DNA of 64,000 bases from Oerskovia flava (GCF_026163685.1 NZ_JAOXSR010000006.1:1-64000), one strand, 5' to 3'. Positions 33,167 through 43,047 are shown, counted from the first letter of the stretch. The notes: generated by a model from the sequence alone, not told the origin. Numbers and translations are program-made.

Positions 33167-36100
33167 GTGAGTACCGAACCGCAGCCTGACGCGCGCCCTC
33201 CCCGCCGGGACGGCGCCACCGACGGCACCCCGCGGACGCCTCGACGCCGACGCGGTGGGCAGCGCACGGGACAGGGCGGGGGTCGGGGACAGGGGTCGCG
33301 CACGCCGTCGGGTACGCGTCAGGTGAGCACGGCTCAGCTCGAGAAGGCCGCGGAGGCGCGCGCGACGGTCACCGTCCCGCCGATCGTCTACCCCGAGCAG
33401 CTCCCGGTCAGCGCTCGCCGCGAGGACATCTCCGCGGCGATCCGTGACCACCAGGTCGTCGTCGTCGCGGGCGAGACGGGCTCGGGCAAGACGACGCAGC
33501 TGCCGAAGATCGCGCTCGACCTGGGCCGCGGCCGGGCAGGGCAGATCGGTCACACGCAGCCACGCCGGATCGCCGCCCGGACGGTCGCCGAGCGCATCGC
33601 CGAGGAGCTGCAGGTGCCGCTGGGTGGCGTCGTGGGCTACCAGGTCCGGTTCACCGACACGTCGAGCGAGGACACGCTCGTCAAGGTCATGACGGACGGC
33701 ATCCTGCTCGCGCAGATCCAGCGCGACCCGCAGCTCCTCGCCTACGACACGATCATCATCGACGAGGCGCACGAGCGGTCGCTCAACATCGACTTCCTCC
33801 TCGGCTACCTCACCCGCCTGCTGCCGCAGCGCCCGGACCTCAAGGTCGTCATCACGTCGGCGACGATCGACTCGACGCGGTTCGCCCAGCACTTCTCGCC
33901 CGCACGGCTCGCGGAGCTCGGCGGTGCGCCGGGGTACGTCGTCGACGCGCTGCCCGACGAGGCGCCGGTCATCGAGGTCACGGGCCGCACCTACCCGGTG
34001 GAGATCCGCTACCGCCCGCTGAGTCCCGACCAGGGCGAGGACGAGCGCGCGGGCGGGCGCGCGGCGTCGAGCAGGTCGGGCGGCAAGGCCTCCCAGGACA
34101 AGGACCTCATGGCGGGGATCGTCGAGGCCGCGGACGAGCTGATGACCGAGGGGCCGGGCGACATCCTCGTGTTCCTCTCGGGCGAGCGCGAGATCCACGA
34201 CGCCGCGGACGCCCTCGAGGGGCACCTCAAGGAGCGCGTGCGGGACCCGAAGCACCCGCAGCGCGTCGAGATCCTCCCGCTGTTCGCGCGGCTGTCGTCG
34301 GCCGAGCAGCACCGGGTGTTCCAGCAGCACACGGCGCGGCGCATCGTGCTGGCCACGAACGTCGCCGAGACGTCCTTGACGGTCCCGGGCATCCACTACG
34401 TGATCGACCCGGGCACGGCCCGCATCTCGCGGTACTCGAAGGCGACGAAGGTCCAGCGTCTGCCCATCGAGCCGGTGTCGCAGGCGAGCGCGAACCAGCG
34501 GTCGGGACGCTCGGGGCGTGTCGCGGACGGCGTCGCGATCCGGCTGTACGCGGAGGCGGACTTCGAGTCCCGCCCGGAGTTCACCGAGCCGGAGATCCTG
34601 CGCACGTCGCTCGCGTCCGTGCTGCTGCAGATGATCTCGGTCGGGGTGGTGTCCTCGCCCGACGACGTCGCGCGCTTCCCGTTCGTCGAGCCCCCGGACA
34701 CTCGCGCGATCCGCGACGGCGTGCAGCTCCTCACCGAGCTCGGCGCCCTCGAGACGGTGGGCCGGGCGGGTGCGGACGGGACGGTCACGCGCCTCACCGA
34801 GACCGGGCGCGTCCTCGCCCAGCTCCCCATGGACCCGCGCCTCGCCCGGATGATCTGGGAGGGCTCGCGGCTGCAGGTCGCGCGCGAGGTCGCGATCATC
34901 GCGGCCGTCCTGTCCATCCAGGACCCGCGCGAGCGCCCCGCCGAGTTCCGCGCCCAGGCCGACCAGCTCCACGCACGCTTCGCCGACCCGCGCTCGGACT
35001 TCCTCACCTACCTCAACCTGTGGGAGTACGTGCGCGAGCAGCAGCACGAGCTCTCGTCGAGCGCGTTCCGGCGCCTGTGCAAGGCGGAGTACATCAACTT
35101 CCTGCGCGTGCGCGAGTGGCAGGACGTCGTCGCGCAGCTCCGCGACATGGGCAGGCCGCTCGGCATCGACATGTCCTACCGGCCGCGCGCGCGCGGCGAG
35201 GTCCGCACCGACGAGCGCGCCGAGCCGGCCGCCCCGGAGACCGCCGAGGCCGACCACCGTCAGAGCTGGGACGGCGACACGATCCACCGCGCCCTGCTCG
35301 CGGGGCTGCTGTCGCAGATCGGTATGCAGGAGTCGGGGGACGTCAAGGCGTCGTCGGTCGCGCACCTCAAGGGTGCGGCGCGCGAGCAGGCGATCCGCCG
35401 GGCGAAGAAGCAGGCCCGCAACGAGTACCTCGGCGCGCGCGGGGCGCGGTTCGCGATCTTCCCCGGCTCGCCGCTGTCGAAGAAGCCCCCGGTGTGGATC
35501 ATGGCCGGGGAGCTCGTCGAGACGAGCCGCCTGTGGGCGCGCGACGTCGCCCGCATCCAGCCCGAGTGGGCGGAGGACCTCGCGGGGTCGCTCGCCCGGC
35601 GCACGTACTCCGAGCCGCACTGGTCGAGCAAGCAGGGTGCCGCGATCGCGCACGAGAAGGTCCTGCTCTACGGGGTGCCGATCGTCGCCGACCGCAAGGT
35701 CCTCTTCGCCAAGGTCGACCCCGAGGGCGCCCGCGAGCTGTTCATCCGCCACGCCCTCGTCCAGGGCGAGTGGACGACGCACCACCAGTTCTTCCACGAG
35801 AACCGCCGCCTCCTCGAGGAGGCCGAGGAGATCGAGGCGCGCTCGCGCCAGCGCGGGCTCGTCGTCGACGACGACGTGCTGTTCGCGTTCTACGACGAGC
35901 GGCTGCCCGACGACGTCGTCTCGGCCCGGCACTTCGACCAGTGGTGGAAGGGCGCGCGGCGCCGCGAGCCGGACCTGCTGACGTTCACGCTCGCGCAGCT
36001 CGTGCCCGACGCCGAGGCCGTGGACACCTCGCAGTTCCCCGAGCAGTGGGTCCAGGGCGACCTCAGCCTGCCGCTGACCTACCAGTTCCAGCCTGGTACA

Positions 36101-37711
36101 GAAGCAGACGGCGTGACGGTACACATCCCGGTGTCGGTGCTGAACCGCGTCGTCCCCGACGGCTTCGACTGGATGGTGCCGGGCCTGCTCGACGAGCTCG
36201 CGACCGCCACGATCCGGTCGCTGCCCAAGCCCGTGCGCGTCCAGCTCGTGCCCGCGCCGGACGTCGCCCGCGACGTCGTCGCCTGGCTGCGCGAGCACAC
36301 CCCCGCCTGGGAGGACATGACCCGCGCCGGCGACATGGCCGAGCCCTTCCGCACCGCGTTCTCACGCGCCGTGCGGGCGCTGCGGGACGTCGTCGTGCCC
36401 GACGACGCGTGGGGACCCGAGCAGGAGGCGCGCCTCGCGAACCACCTGCGCATGACGTTCCGCGTCGAGGACACGCGCGGCCGTGGCGGCGTCGTCGTGC
36501 TCGACGAGTCGAAGGACCTGATCGCGCTCCAGCGACGCCTCGCCGCGCAGAACCAGGCCGCCGTGCGCGCCGCGGTCAAGGGCGCCGTCGGACAGGCGCT
36601 GCGGGAGGCGGCCGAGGCGTCTCCCGCGCAGGCCGCGACCACCGCACCAGCCGCACTGGCCGCATCAGCCGCACCCACCACGGGGACCGGCGGCCCCGTG
36701 CCCGCCGCACCGGCGGCGCCCGCTCCGGCGTCGGGCCCTCCCCCGGCACCGGCGATCGCCGAACGGGCCGCCCTGACGACCTGGCCGGACGACCTGCCGG
36801 ACGGAGCGCTGCCGGACGTCGTGCAGACCGACGCCGGGGGCGGCGTGCTCGTGCGCGGGTACCCGGCGCTCGTCGAGGAACGCGACGCGAAGGGTATGCC
36901 GAACGTGGCGCTGCGCGTGCTGGCCGACGCGCGGCTGCGCGACGACGCCCACGCGCGCGGCGTGCGCCGGCTGCTGCTCGGCGAGACCGCGCTGGCGCCG
37001 GGCCGGATCACGAGCCGCTGGAACGGGTCGCAGTCGCTCACGCTCGCGGCGAGCCCCTACCGCAACACCGCGGCGCTGGTCGCGGATCTGCAGCTCGCGG
37101 CCGTCATCGCCCTGACCTCCGGCGGGAGCGACCCGGCCGGCGGGACCTCCGAGCGTACGACGCTGCCCGACGCCCGCACGATCCGGGACGCCGCCGCCTA
37201 CACGAGCGCGCGAGACCTCGTCCGGGAGCGCCTGGAAGACCAGGTGCACCAGGTCGTCGGCCACGTCGTCGCGGTGCTCACGGCCGCGCGCACCCTCGAC
37301 GGGGAGATCCGCGCGGCGAACAGCCTCGCCCTGCTCAACACGCTGACCGACCTCCGGGACCAGGTCGCCGGTCTCGTCCACGACGGCTTCGTGTCGGCCA
37401 CCCCGCCCGAGCGGCTGCCGCACCTGACGCGGTACGTGCGGGCGGCGTCGTACCGGCTGGAGAAGGCGACGACGAACCCGAACCGGGACGCCGAGCTCGC
37501 GTGGCGCGTGCACGACGTCGAGGAGGCCGCGGCCAAGGCCAGGGCAGCGTGGGCCGCCGGGCCGCCCGACCCGGCGCGGGCCGCCGAGCTCGCCGAGGTC
37601 CGGTGGATGATCGAGGAGTTCCGTGTGTCGTTGTTCGCGCAGCAGCTCGGCACGCAGGGTTCCGTCAGCGAGAAGCGGATCCGGAAGGTGCTCGCTCCCG
37701 GCGGCTGGTGA
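33167..37711 (+). CDS. hrpA: DEAH-box ATP-dependent RNA helicase HrpA
   Basis: The product is about 1514 residues, at the upper end for HrpA. After a basic, Gly/Arg-rich N-terminus, the helicase core shows GETGSGKT (about residue 102), TQPRRIAARTVA, DEAH (about 199), SATIDS and QRSGRSGRVADG. HA2/OB-fold and the HrpA C-terminal domain follow, with an Ala/Pro-rich insert around 1145-1200 separating the last part. HrpA rescues stalled or collided ribosomes and remodels RNA. GTG 33167 is preferred over 33110 because the extra residues are not conserved-looking, though no good ribosome site marks either. Confidence 0.9.
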   Translation: MSTEPQPDARPPRRDGATDGTPRTPRRRRGGQRTGQGGGRGQGSRTPSGTRQVSTAQLEKAAEARATVTVPPIVYPEQLPVSARREDISAAIRDHQVVVVAGETGSGKTTQLPKIALDLGRGRAGQIGHTQPRRIAARTVAERIAEELQVPLGGVVGYQVRFTDTSSEDTLVKVMTDGILLAQIQRDPQLLAYDTIIIDEAHERSLNIDFLLGYLTRLLPQRPDLKVVITSATIDSTRFAQHFSPARLAELGGAPGYVVDALPDEAPVIEVTGRTYPVEIRYRPLSPDQGEDERAGGRAASSRSGGKASQDKDLMAGIVEAADELMTEGPGDILVFLSGEREIHDAADALEGHLKERVRDPKHPQRVEILPLFARLSSAEQHRVFQQHTARRIVLATNVAETSLTVPGIHYVIDPGTARISRYSKATKVQRLPIEPVSQASANQRSGRSGRVADGVAIRLYAEADFESRPEFTEPEILRTSLASVLLQMISVGVVSSPDDVARFPFVEPPDTRAIRDGVQLLTELGALETVGRAGADGTVTRLTETGRVLAQLPMDPRLARMIWEGSRLQVAREVAIIAAVLSIQDPRERPAEFRAQADQLHARFADPRSDFLTYLNLWEYVREQQHELSSSAFRRLCKAEYINFLRVREWQDVVAQLRDMGRPLGIDMSYRPRARGEVRTDERAEPAAPETAEADHRQSWDGDTIHRALLAGLLSQIGMQESGDVKASSVAHLKGAAREQAIRRAKKQARNEYLGARGARFAIFPGSPLSKKPPVWIMAGELVETSRLWARDVARIQPEWAEDLAGSLARRTYSEPHWSSKQGAAIAHEKVLLYGVPIVADRKVLFAKVDPEGARELFIRHALVQGEWTTHHQFFHENRRLLEEAEEIEARSRQRGLVVDDDVLFAFYDERLPDDVVSARHFDQWWKGARRREPDLLTFTLAQLVPDAEAVDTSQFPEQWVQGDLSLPLTYQFQPGTEADGVTVHIPVSVLNRVVPDGFDWMVPGLLDELATATIRSLPKPVRVQLVPAPDVARDVVAWLREHTPAWEDMTRAGDMAEPFRTAFSRAVRALRDVVVPDDAWGPEQEARLANHLRMTFRVEDTRGRGGVVVLDESKDLIALQRRLAAQNQAAVRAAVKGAVGQALREAAEASPAQAATTAPAALAASAAPTTGTGGPVPAAPAAPAPASGPPPAPAIAERAALTTWPDDLPDGALPDVVQTDAGGGVLVRGYPALVEERDAKGMPNVALRVLADARLRDDAHARGVRRLLLGETALAPGRITSRWNGSQSLTLAASPYRNTAALVADLQLAAVIALTSGGSDPAGGTSERTTLPDARTIRDAAAYTSARDLVRERLEDQVHQVVGHVVAVLTAARTLDGEIRAANSLALLNTLTDLRDQVAGLVHDGFVSATPPERLPHLTRYVRAASYRLEKATTNPNRDAELAWRVHDVEEAAAKARAAWAAGPPDPARAAELAEVRWMIEEFRVSLFAQQLGTQGSVSEKRIRKVLAPGGW

Positions 37712-37835
37712 GTCGGCGCGGACCCCGACACGCCGCGTCTCGCCGGGACAAAACCGCGCGACTGCTCTTGACTGTCCCCACGGGGAAACGAGGGCGTCCG
37801 GCGGCGACCTCCCGCCGGGCCGTGGCAGGGGGACT

Positions 37836-37847
37836 GTTCCATGGAAC
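37836..37847. promoter_or_regulatory. palindrome spanning the ketosynthase start codon
   Basis: GTTCCATGGAAC is a perfect 12-bp palindrome with the ATG at its centre, between GGGGGA and the coding sequence. It could be a protein-binding site or a start-codon hairpin, or coincidence. Confidence 0.3.
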
Positions 37848-39049
37848 GAGTGATGGTGACGGGGTACGGGGCGGTGACGCCGGTCGGCGGGACCGCCGAG
37901 CGGACGTGGGCGGCGCTGCTGCGGGGAGACTCGGGCATCGAGGCCGTGAAGGACGAGTGGGCGCACGACCTCCCGGTCCGCATGGCGGCCCGCGTGGACG
38001 ACGCGTTCGCCGACGAGCTGTCCGTGCGTGAGCTCCGGCGGCTGGACCGGGCCGAACAGCTCGCGCTCGTCGCGGGGCGTGAGGCGTGGGCGTCGGCTGG
38101 GAGACCGGACGTCGACCCGACGCGGGTCGCGGTCGTCGTCGGGACGGCGGTCGGCGGCATCGCGACGACGGTCGAGCAGAGCCAGGTGCTCCAGACGGCG
38201 GGGGCTCGACGCGTCTCCCCGCACGCCATCACGATGCTCATGGCGAACGGGCCCGCCGCGTGGCTGTCGATCGACCTCGGGGCGCAGGGCGGCGCCCGCA
38301 CACCGGTCAGCGCCTGCGCGGCCGGGTCGGAGGCGATCGCGATGGGTCGCGAGCTCATCCGCGCGGACGTGGCCGACGTCGTCGTGTGCGGGGGCACGGA
38401 GGCGCCGGTCGTGCCGTTCGCGTTCGCGTCGTTCGCGCGGGCCCGCGCGATGTCGACCCGCAACGACGAGCCCCTGCGCGCGTCGCGCCCGTTCGACGCG
38501 GACCGCGACGGGTTCGTCCTCGGGGAGGGCGCGACGCTGCTCGTGCTCGAGCGCGAGGACCACGCCCGGGCCCGGGGGGCCACGCTGCACGGGGCGATCT
38601 CCGGCGCCGCGGTGACGTCCGACGCGTACGACATCGTCGGCGGGGAGCCGCGCAACCAGGCCCGCACGATCACCACCGCGCTGCGCGCCGCGGGCCTGAC
38701 GCCCGCCGACGTGGGGCTGGTCCACGCGCACGCGACGTCGACGCCGGCCGGGGACCGCACCGAGGCGCTCGCCATCTCCACCGCGCTCCCGGACCTCCCG
38801 CCGGTCACGTCCACCAAGTCCTCGACCGGTCACCTGCTCGGCGCGTCCGGCGCCCTCGGCACCCTCGTGGCGGTCCTCGCCCTGCGGGACGGCCAGGTGC
38901 CGCCGACGCTGAACGTCGACCGCCAGGACCCGGAGATCGGCCTGGACGTCGTGCAGGACCGCGCCCACGGCACGACGGCGGAGCATGCCGTGGTCAACGC
39001 GTTCGGCTTCGGGGGGCACAGCGCGTCGGTGGTGGTCTCGCGCGCCTGA
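37841..39049 (+). CDS. beta-ketoacyl-ACP synthase (KAS I/II type)
   Basis: A 402-residue thiolase-fold condensing enzyme with the Cys-His-His triad: SACAAGSEA (C159), HAHATSTPAGD (H297) and KSSTGHLLGASG (K326, H331). FGFGGHSASVVV is the C-terminal glycine loop. It extends acyl-ACP with malonyl-ACP. It stands alone, without fabD, acpP or fabH beside it, so it is more likely an accessory ketosynthase than the core FabF. The HAHATST block departs from the common NAHGTST. GGGGGA lies about 6 bases before ATG 37841. Confidence 0.85.
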   Translation: MERVMVTGYGAVTPVGGTAERTWAALLRGDSGIEAVKDEWAHDLPVRMAARVDDAFADELSVRELRRLDRAEQLALVAGREAWASAGRPDVDPTRVAVVVGTAVGGIATTVEQSQVLQTAGARRVSPHAITMLMANGPAAWLSIDLGAQGGARTPVSACAAGSEAIAMGRELIRADVADVVVCGGTEAPVVPFAFASFARARAMSTRNDEPLRASRPFDADRDGFVLGEGATLLVLEREDHARARGATLHGAISGAAVTSDAYDIVGGEPRNQARTITTALRAAGLTPADVGLVHAHATSTPAGDRTEALAISTALPDLPPVTSTKSSTGHLLGASGALGTLVAVLALRDGQVPPTLNVDRQDPEIGLDVVQDRAHGTTAEHAVVNAFGFGGHSASVVVSRA

Positions 39050-39064
39050 GCCGAGGATGGGTCC

Positions 39065-39586
39065 ATGGGACCCGACCTCAGCGCCCGGCAGGGCGACATC
39101 ACGACCGCGACGACGGACGCGATCGTCAACGCGGCGAACTCGTCGCTGCTCGGCGGCGGCGGGGTGGACGGCGCGATCCACGCGGCCGCAGGGCCCGGGC
39201 TCCTCGACGCGTGCCGGGAGCTGCGGCGCACCACCCTCCCCGACGGGCTCGGCGTCGGGGACGCCGTCGTCACGCCCGGCTTCGACCTGCCGGCGCGGTG
39301 GGTCGTGCACACCGTCGGCCCGAACCGCCACCGCGGCGAGCGCGACCCCCGGCTGCTCGCGTCCTGCTTCACCCGCTCGCTCGACGAGGCGGCGCGCGTC
39401 GGCGCGACGTCCGCGTCGTTCCCCGCCGTCAGCGCGGGCGTCTACGGGTGGGACGCACGCGAGGTCGCGGAGGTCGCCGTCACGGCGGTGCGGTCGTGGG
39501 ACGGGTCAGGCGTGGACTCGGTGCAGTTCGTCCTCTTCTCCCCCGCCGTGCTCGCCGCGTTCCGCGCTGCGCTCGACGGATCGTGA
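39065..39586 (+). CDS. macro-domain protein, O-acetyl-ADP-ribose deacetylase-like
   Basis: The 173-residue protein is one macro domain. GDITTATTDAIVNAANSSLLGGGGVDGAIH carries the ADP-ribose-binding NAAN and GGGVDGAI blocks, and FPAVSAGVYGWD the phosphate loop. MacroD-type members hydrolyse O-acetyl-ADP-ribose or mono-ADP-ribosyl groups. It starts 15 bases after the ketosynthase stop and may share its transcript. Confidence 0.88.
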   Translation: MGPDLSARQGDITTATTDAIVNAANSSLLGGGGVDGAIHAAAGPGLLDACRELRRTTLPDGLGVGDAVVTPGFDLPARWVVHTVGPNRHRGERDPRLLASCFTRSLDEAARVGATSASFPAVSAGVYGWDAREVAEVAVTAVRSWDGSGVDSVQFVLFSPAVLAAFRAALDGS

Positions 39587-39642
39587 CGCCGGTGGAGAGC
39601 TCAGAGACCGGACGACGGTGTCGTGAGCCGCCATACTGAGCC

Positions 39643-40437
39643 ATGGACTGCCGCCTCGAAGCCGCTGCGTTCGACATCGCATCGTCTGCCGGCTGGTACT
39701 CAGCCATCGCCGGGCTGCTCGCCGGTTTCGCACTGCTGGCCATCCTGCTGCCGCTCGACCACGAGGCCGACACCTCGGAAGACCCCCACCTGGCCGACTC
39801 GGTGGTCATCTTCACCTGTGCGTTCTTCACCCTGCTGATCCTCGCCTTCAACTACGGCGTTCTGTCCGGACGGACGGGCGCGGGGCCCGCGGCCGGGGTG
39901 GCGGCCCACGAGCAGCTGCTCAACGGTGCCGTGTTCGGCCTGGCCACACTGTTGCTGCTGTTCGGTCTGCGGGCTGTGCTCCGCAGCTACGGCACCAACG
40001 CCACAGTCTTCGAGTCGGCCAGGACGGTGATCCTCGTGGCCACGGCGACGCTCGGCCCCCTCGTGTCTCTGGCCCTGCAGTTCTCGAACGCGCTCGATCT
40101 CGAGCACTACCGGGTCGGCCTGGAGACCAGCACGGGCTGCGGCACCGACGGACTGCCGTCGGGTGTGTGGATCAACCTCGCCATCACCGCCGTCGCAGCC
40201 GTCGCAGTCCTCGTCGTCGCGCTCGTGCGGAAGCGACTTCCCCACAGTCTCACCGCGGTCACCACCGTCGCCAAGGTCACCCTCGGCCTGGCGGTGGTGG
40301 TCACCGTGTGGACCGCGGTGGTCGTGCCGCTGCTGCCCCTCGACGTCATCACCAGCTCCGTCTTCGAGCACCTCACCCTGGCGGCCACCGGGGTTGCCAC
40401 CGTGATCGTCGCCGTCGCGGCGTGGACCGCCCGCTGA
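39643..40437 (+). CDS. hypothetical membrane protein
   Basis: A 264-residue protein with about six or seven hydrophobic segments (WYSAIAGLLAGFALLAILLPL, SVVIFTCAFFTLLILAFNYGV, GAVFGLATLLLLFGLRAVL, VILVATATLGPLVSLALQF, INLAITAVAAVAVLVVALV, VTLGLAVVVTVWTAVVVPL, LTLAATGVATVIVAVAAW). No family is recognised. CATACT at 39632-39637 lies five bases before ATG 39643, so it may be read from a leaderless message. Function unknown. Confidence 0.65.
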   Translation: MDCRLEAAAFDIASSAGWYSAIAGLLAGFALLAILLPLDHEADTSEDPHLADSVVIFTCAFFTLLILAFNYGVLSGRTGAGPAAGVAAHEQLLNGAVFGLATLLLLFGLRAVLRSYGTNATVFESARTVILVATATLGPLVSLALQFSNALDLEHYRVGLETSTGCGTDGLPSGVWINLAITAVAAVAVLVVALVRKRLPHSLTAVTTVAKVTLGLAVVVTVWTAVVVPLLPLDVITSSVFEHLTLAATGVATVIVAVAAWTAR

Positions 40438-40515
40438 TCGATCGAGCCGGTCAGGCCAGGGTCGATCTCGGCCTCCGACGTCGTCGGCATAGACGGGCCG
40501 GCAGCATCGGCGCGA

Positions 40516-41694
40516 CTACCCGCGGGCGGCGAAGCGGTCCGGGGAGAAGCCGGTGAGGTCGACAGCCGGGGTGTCGCCCACCGCGAGCGCCGCGACAGCG
40601 TCGCCGACGGCGGACGCGTGCTTGAAGCCGTGCCCGGAGCACGCGGCGGCGAGCACGACGCGGGGGTAGGCGGCGGGCACACCGATCGAGAAGGAGTGGT
40701 CGGGGGTCATGGTGATCATGCAGCCCTCGGCGGTGACGGCCTGCGGGTCGAGGCCGGGCAGCCGCCGGGCGACCCAGCGGGCGACGGGCTCCCACTCGTC
40801 GGGGGTGGCGTCGAGCGGGTTGCGGGACGGGTGCCCGACGACGGGTCCCGGCAGGTCGTGCAGGCCCACCTTGACGCCGTGCCCCTCGAGCGCGGGCGCT
40901 CCCCACGCGAGGTGGCCGTCGCTCTCGTGGATGAAGACGGGAAACCGGTCGGGGTCGAAGCCGGCGCCGGCGCCGGTGCCAGAGCCCGACGGAGCGTCCC
41001 GTTCCCCGAACCAGGTGAGCACCACCCGGCGCACCTCGGTGGGGACGGTGAGCCGGGGCAGGAGGTCGGTGGCCCAGGCGCCGGCGGCGACCACGAGGCG
41101 TTCGACCCGGGTCTCCTCGTCGCCCTGCGGGCCGCTGGTGCGGACGGTGACCCCGGCGTCGTCGGGCTCGATCGCGACGACGCGCGCACCGGTGCGGACC
41201 TCGGCGCCGAGCGCGCGGGCCACGTCGACCGCGGCGCGGATCGCGGCCTCGGACCGCACGACGCCGGTGCCGGGGTCGACGAGCCCGACGGTGCCGTCGT
41301 CGACGACGTGCTGGGGGAAGCGGCGGCGCAGATCGTCGGTGTCGAACAGCTCGTGCGGCAGCCCGTGCGCACGCACGGCGTCGAGCGTGGAGGTGACCAT
41401 GGCGCCGTCGGGCCGGCCCATGAAGATGCCGCCGGTGAGGGTGAGGAGCTCGCGGCCCGACGCGGACTCGAGCTCGCGCCACAGGTCGCGGGCGTGCAGT
41501 GCCAGGCCGACGTACTCAGGACCCTCGACGAGCGCGGTGCGGAACAGCCGCGTGTGCCCGTGGGACGACCCGTGGGCGTGGCCCGGGGTGTGCTGCTCGA
41601 ACCCCACGACGCTCGCCCCGCGGGCCGCCGCCCTCCACAGGGCGGAACTGCCCGCAGCGCCGAGCCCCACCACACCGATCTGCGCGTCCGTCAC
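40516..41694 (-). CDS. monomeric sarcosine oxidase/N-methyl-tryptophan oxidase-like flavoprotein
   Basis: The 392-residue enzyme begins with an FAD-binding GLGAAGSSALWRAAARG loop, then GSSHGHTRLFRTAL, typical of MSOX/SolA. EGCMITMTPDHSFSIG supplies the cysteine that in MSOX attaches FAD covalently, and CSGHGFKHASAVGDAVA is the C-terminal FAD block. It would oxidise an N-methyl amino acid or a related amine to give H2O2. GTG 41694 is used, with a weak ribosome site. Substrate is not predictable. Confidence 0.82.
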   Translation of the reverse strand: MTDAQIGVVGLGAAGSSALWRAAARGASVVGFEQHTPGHAHGSSHGHTRLFRTALVEGPEYVGLALHARDLWRELESASGRELLTLTGGIFMGRPDGAMVTSTLDAVRAHGLPHELFDTDDLRRRFPQHVVDDGTVGLVDPGTGVVRSEAAIRAAVDVARALGAEVRTGARVVAIEPDDAGVTVRTSGPQGDEETRVERLVVAAGAWATDLLPRLTVPTEVRRVVLTWFGERDAPSGSGTGAGAGFDPDRFPVFIHESDGHLAWGAPALEGHGVKVGLHDLPGPVVGHPSRNPLDATPDEWEPVARWVARRLPGLDPQAVTAEGCMITMTPDHSFSIGVPAAYPRVVLAAACSGHGFKHASAVGDAVAALAVGDTPAVDLTGFSPDRFAARG

Positions 41695-41779
41695 GGGACC
41701 AGTGTCCCAGGGTCACGTCCGGGCCGGGTCAGGGGTCTCCCCGATACCGAGCGGGCCACGGACGTCGTAGCGTCGAGGT

Positions 41780-41968
41780 ATGAGCGCACCCACCTTGTCC
41801 CGTCCCCGCCGCGGCCGTGTCATCGCCGGAGTGTGCGCGGGCCTCGCCCGTCGCTTCGGCTGGAGCCCGACCGTCGTGCGTGTCGTCGCCGTCGCGTCGA
41901 TCCTGCTGCCCGGCCCGCAGGTCATCGCCTACATCGTGCTGTGGATCATCATGCCCAGCGACGACTGA
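41780..41968 (+). CDS. PspC-domain membrane protein
   Basis: Only 62 residues, which is one PspC domain: RPRRGRVIAGVCAGLARRFG, then VVRVVAVASILLPGPQVIAYIVLWIIMP forming a helical hairpin. PspC proteins take part in envelope-stress sensing. Small stand-alone PspC proteins are common in actinobacteria. TAGCGT is a possible -10 immediately upstream of the ATG. Confidence 0.85.
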   Translation: MSAPTLSRPRRGRVIAGVCAGLARRFGWSPTVVRVVAVASILLPGPQVIAYIVLWIIMPSDD

Positions 41969-42104
41969 GCCGCCGGACCGGCCGACCTCAGGGCTGCCGG
42001 TCGAAGACCGTGCGTCGAGCAGGCCGACTGCGCCCTCGGGTCGGTCGGACCCGCAGGGCGCCACCGAATCGTATCGGGTCATGTCTCGCGAGCGGATCGG
42101 CGCT

Positions 42105-42899
42105 CTACTTCTCGAACAGCCGGGCACCGAACCAGTCGAACCGTGGACGCCAGCCGTGGTTGCGGAGCAGGGTGAGTACCGGGACCTTCGCGTCGGAGGG
42201 TCGGATCGACACCGCACCCTCCCACGAGGTCCGCGTCTCCCCCGAGCTCGCCACGTGCACCTGGCCGTCAGCACCCTCGGCGATCGTCATGTTGAGACGA
42301 CCAGACGTCTTGCCACGGTGCCACTTCCAGCTCGCCCGCGAGGACGCCCCTCCGGGACCGACGACGGTGCGGGAGTCCGCCGTGCCGGAGTACTCGACGA
42401 AGGTGTACCGGGACCGCTCCGGATCGAGGTCGACCTCCATGCGCCAGGCGTAGGCGACCTTGCCCCTGACGAACAGGGTCTGCCAACGCATCTCCTCGGA
42501 CTTCCACCGCACCTCGAGCCGCACGCGGCCGTCGGTGCCCCGCTGCGCCTCGAGCAGATAGGGAAGGCCGTCGGAGTTCAGTGCGAGCAGCTCACCGACC
42601 ACCCGGTCGACGGACGACGGCGCGCCCGGGGTCGCGACAGCGACGTCCACCACCTCGGCCACCTCCCGGCGTTCCGCCAGCGCCAGCGCCCCACGCCTCA
42701 CCATCCACACGACACGAGCGACCACCACGACGAAGAACGCCGCGATGATCGTGACGCCGAGAGCGACCCGGCCCGAGAGGATCGCCCACACGCCGAGAGG
42801 GATGATCACGTAGGCCGAGAAGAAGATCACCCGGCGGCTGATCACGGCGAAGCGATTAGCTCCGGCCGGTGAGCTGGTCTGCGCGCCCGCCTCGCTCAT
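42105..42899 (-). CDS. hypothetical protein with two N-terminal membrane helices
   Basis: The 264-residue protein (ATG 42899) has two helices (RRVIFFSAYVIIPLGVWAILS, ALGVTIIAAFFVVVVARVVW) and then about 190 soluble residues, Trp-rich and predicted mostly beta (VRWKSEEMRWQTLF, ASWKWHRGKTSGRLN, FDWFGARLF at the end). Its ATG overlaps the stop of the small ORF upstream (ATGA), so the two are translationally coupled. No family is recognised. Confidence 0.65.
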   Translation of the reverse strand: MSEAGAQTSSPAGANRFAVISRRVIFFSAYVIIPLGVWAILSGRVALGVTIIAAFFVVVVARVVWMVRRGALALAERREVAEVVDVAVATPGAPSSVDRVVGELLALNSDGLPYLLEAQRGTDGRVRLEVRWKSEEMRWQTLFVRGKVAYAWRMEVDLDPERSRYTFVEYSGTADSRTVVGPGGASSRASWKWHRGKTSGRLNMTIAEGADGQVHVASSGETRTSWEGAVSIRPSDAKVPVLTLLRNHGWRPRFDWFGARLFEK

Positions 42900-43015
42900 C
42901 GGCCGACCAGAGCGATGCTGTCCTGGATGGCGCGCACGGCGGGCCAGACGTCCGGCGCCTGCGGTCCGGCACACGTCCCGGTGAAGTCCTCGCTCGGATA
43001 AGAGACGGTAGTCAT
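42896..43015 (-). CDS. small ORF coupled to the downstream membrane protein
   Basis: A 39-residue ORF from ATG 43015, with a single cysteine in FTGTCAGPQ and WPAVRAIQDSIALVGR at the end. Evidence is mainly positional: it ends in an ATGA overlap with the membrane-protein gene, and GGATGG lies upstream. It could be a real small protein, an upstream regulatory ORF or the shortened end of a larger gene. Confidence 0.4.
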   Translation of the reverse strand: MTTVSYPSEDFTGTCAGPQAPDVWPAVRAIQDSIALVGR

Positions 43016-43047
43016 GTGTCCATCCAATCAGTCGGCGCCATGCCCGG

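Noticed and set aside
32066-36298. Minus-strand open frame of 1410 codons opposite hrpA
   Set aside because: The plus strand encodes an intact HrpA helicase with all motifs. The antisense frame is low-complexity and spans two unrelated genes.
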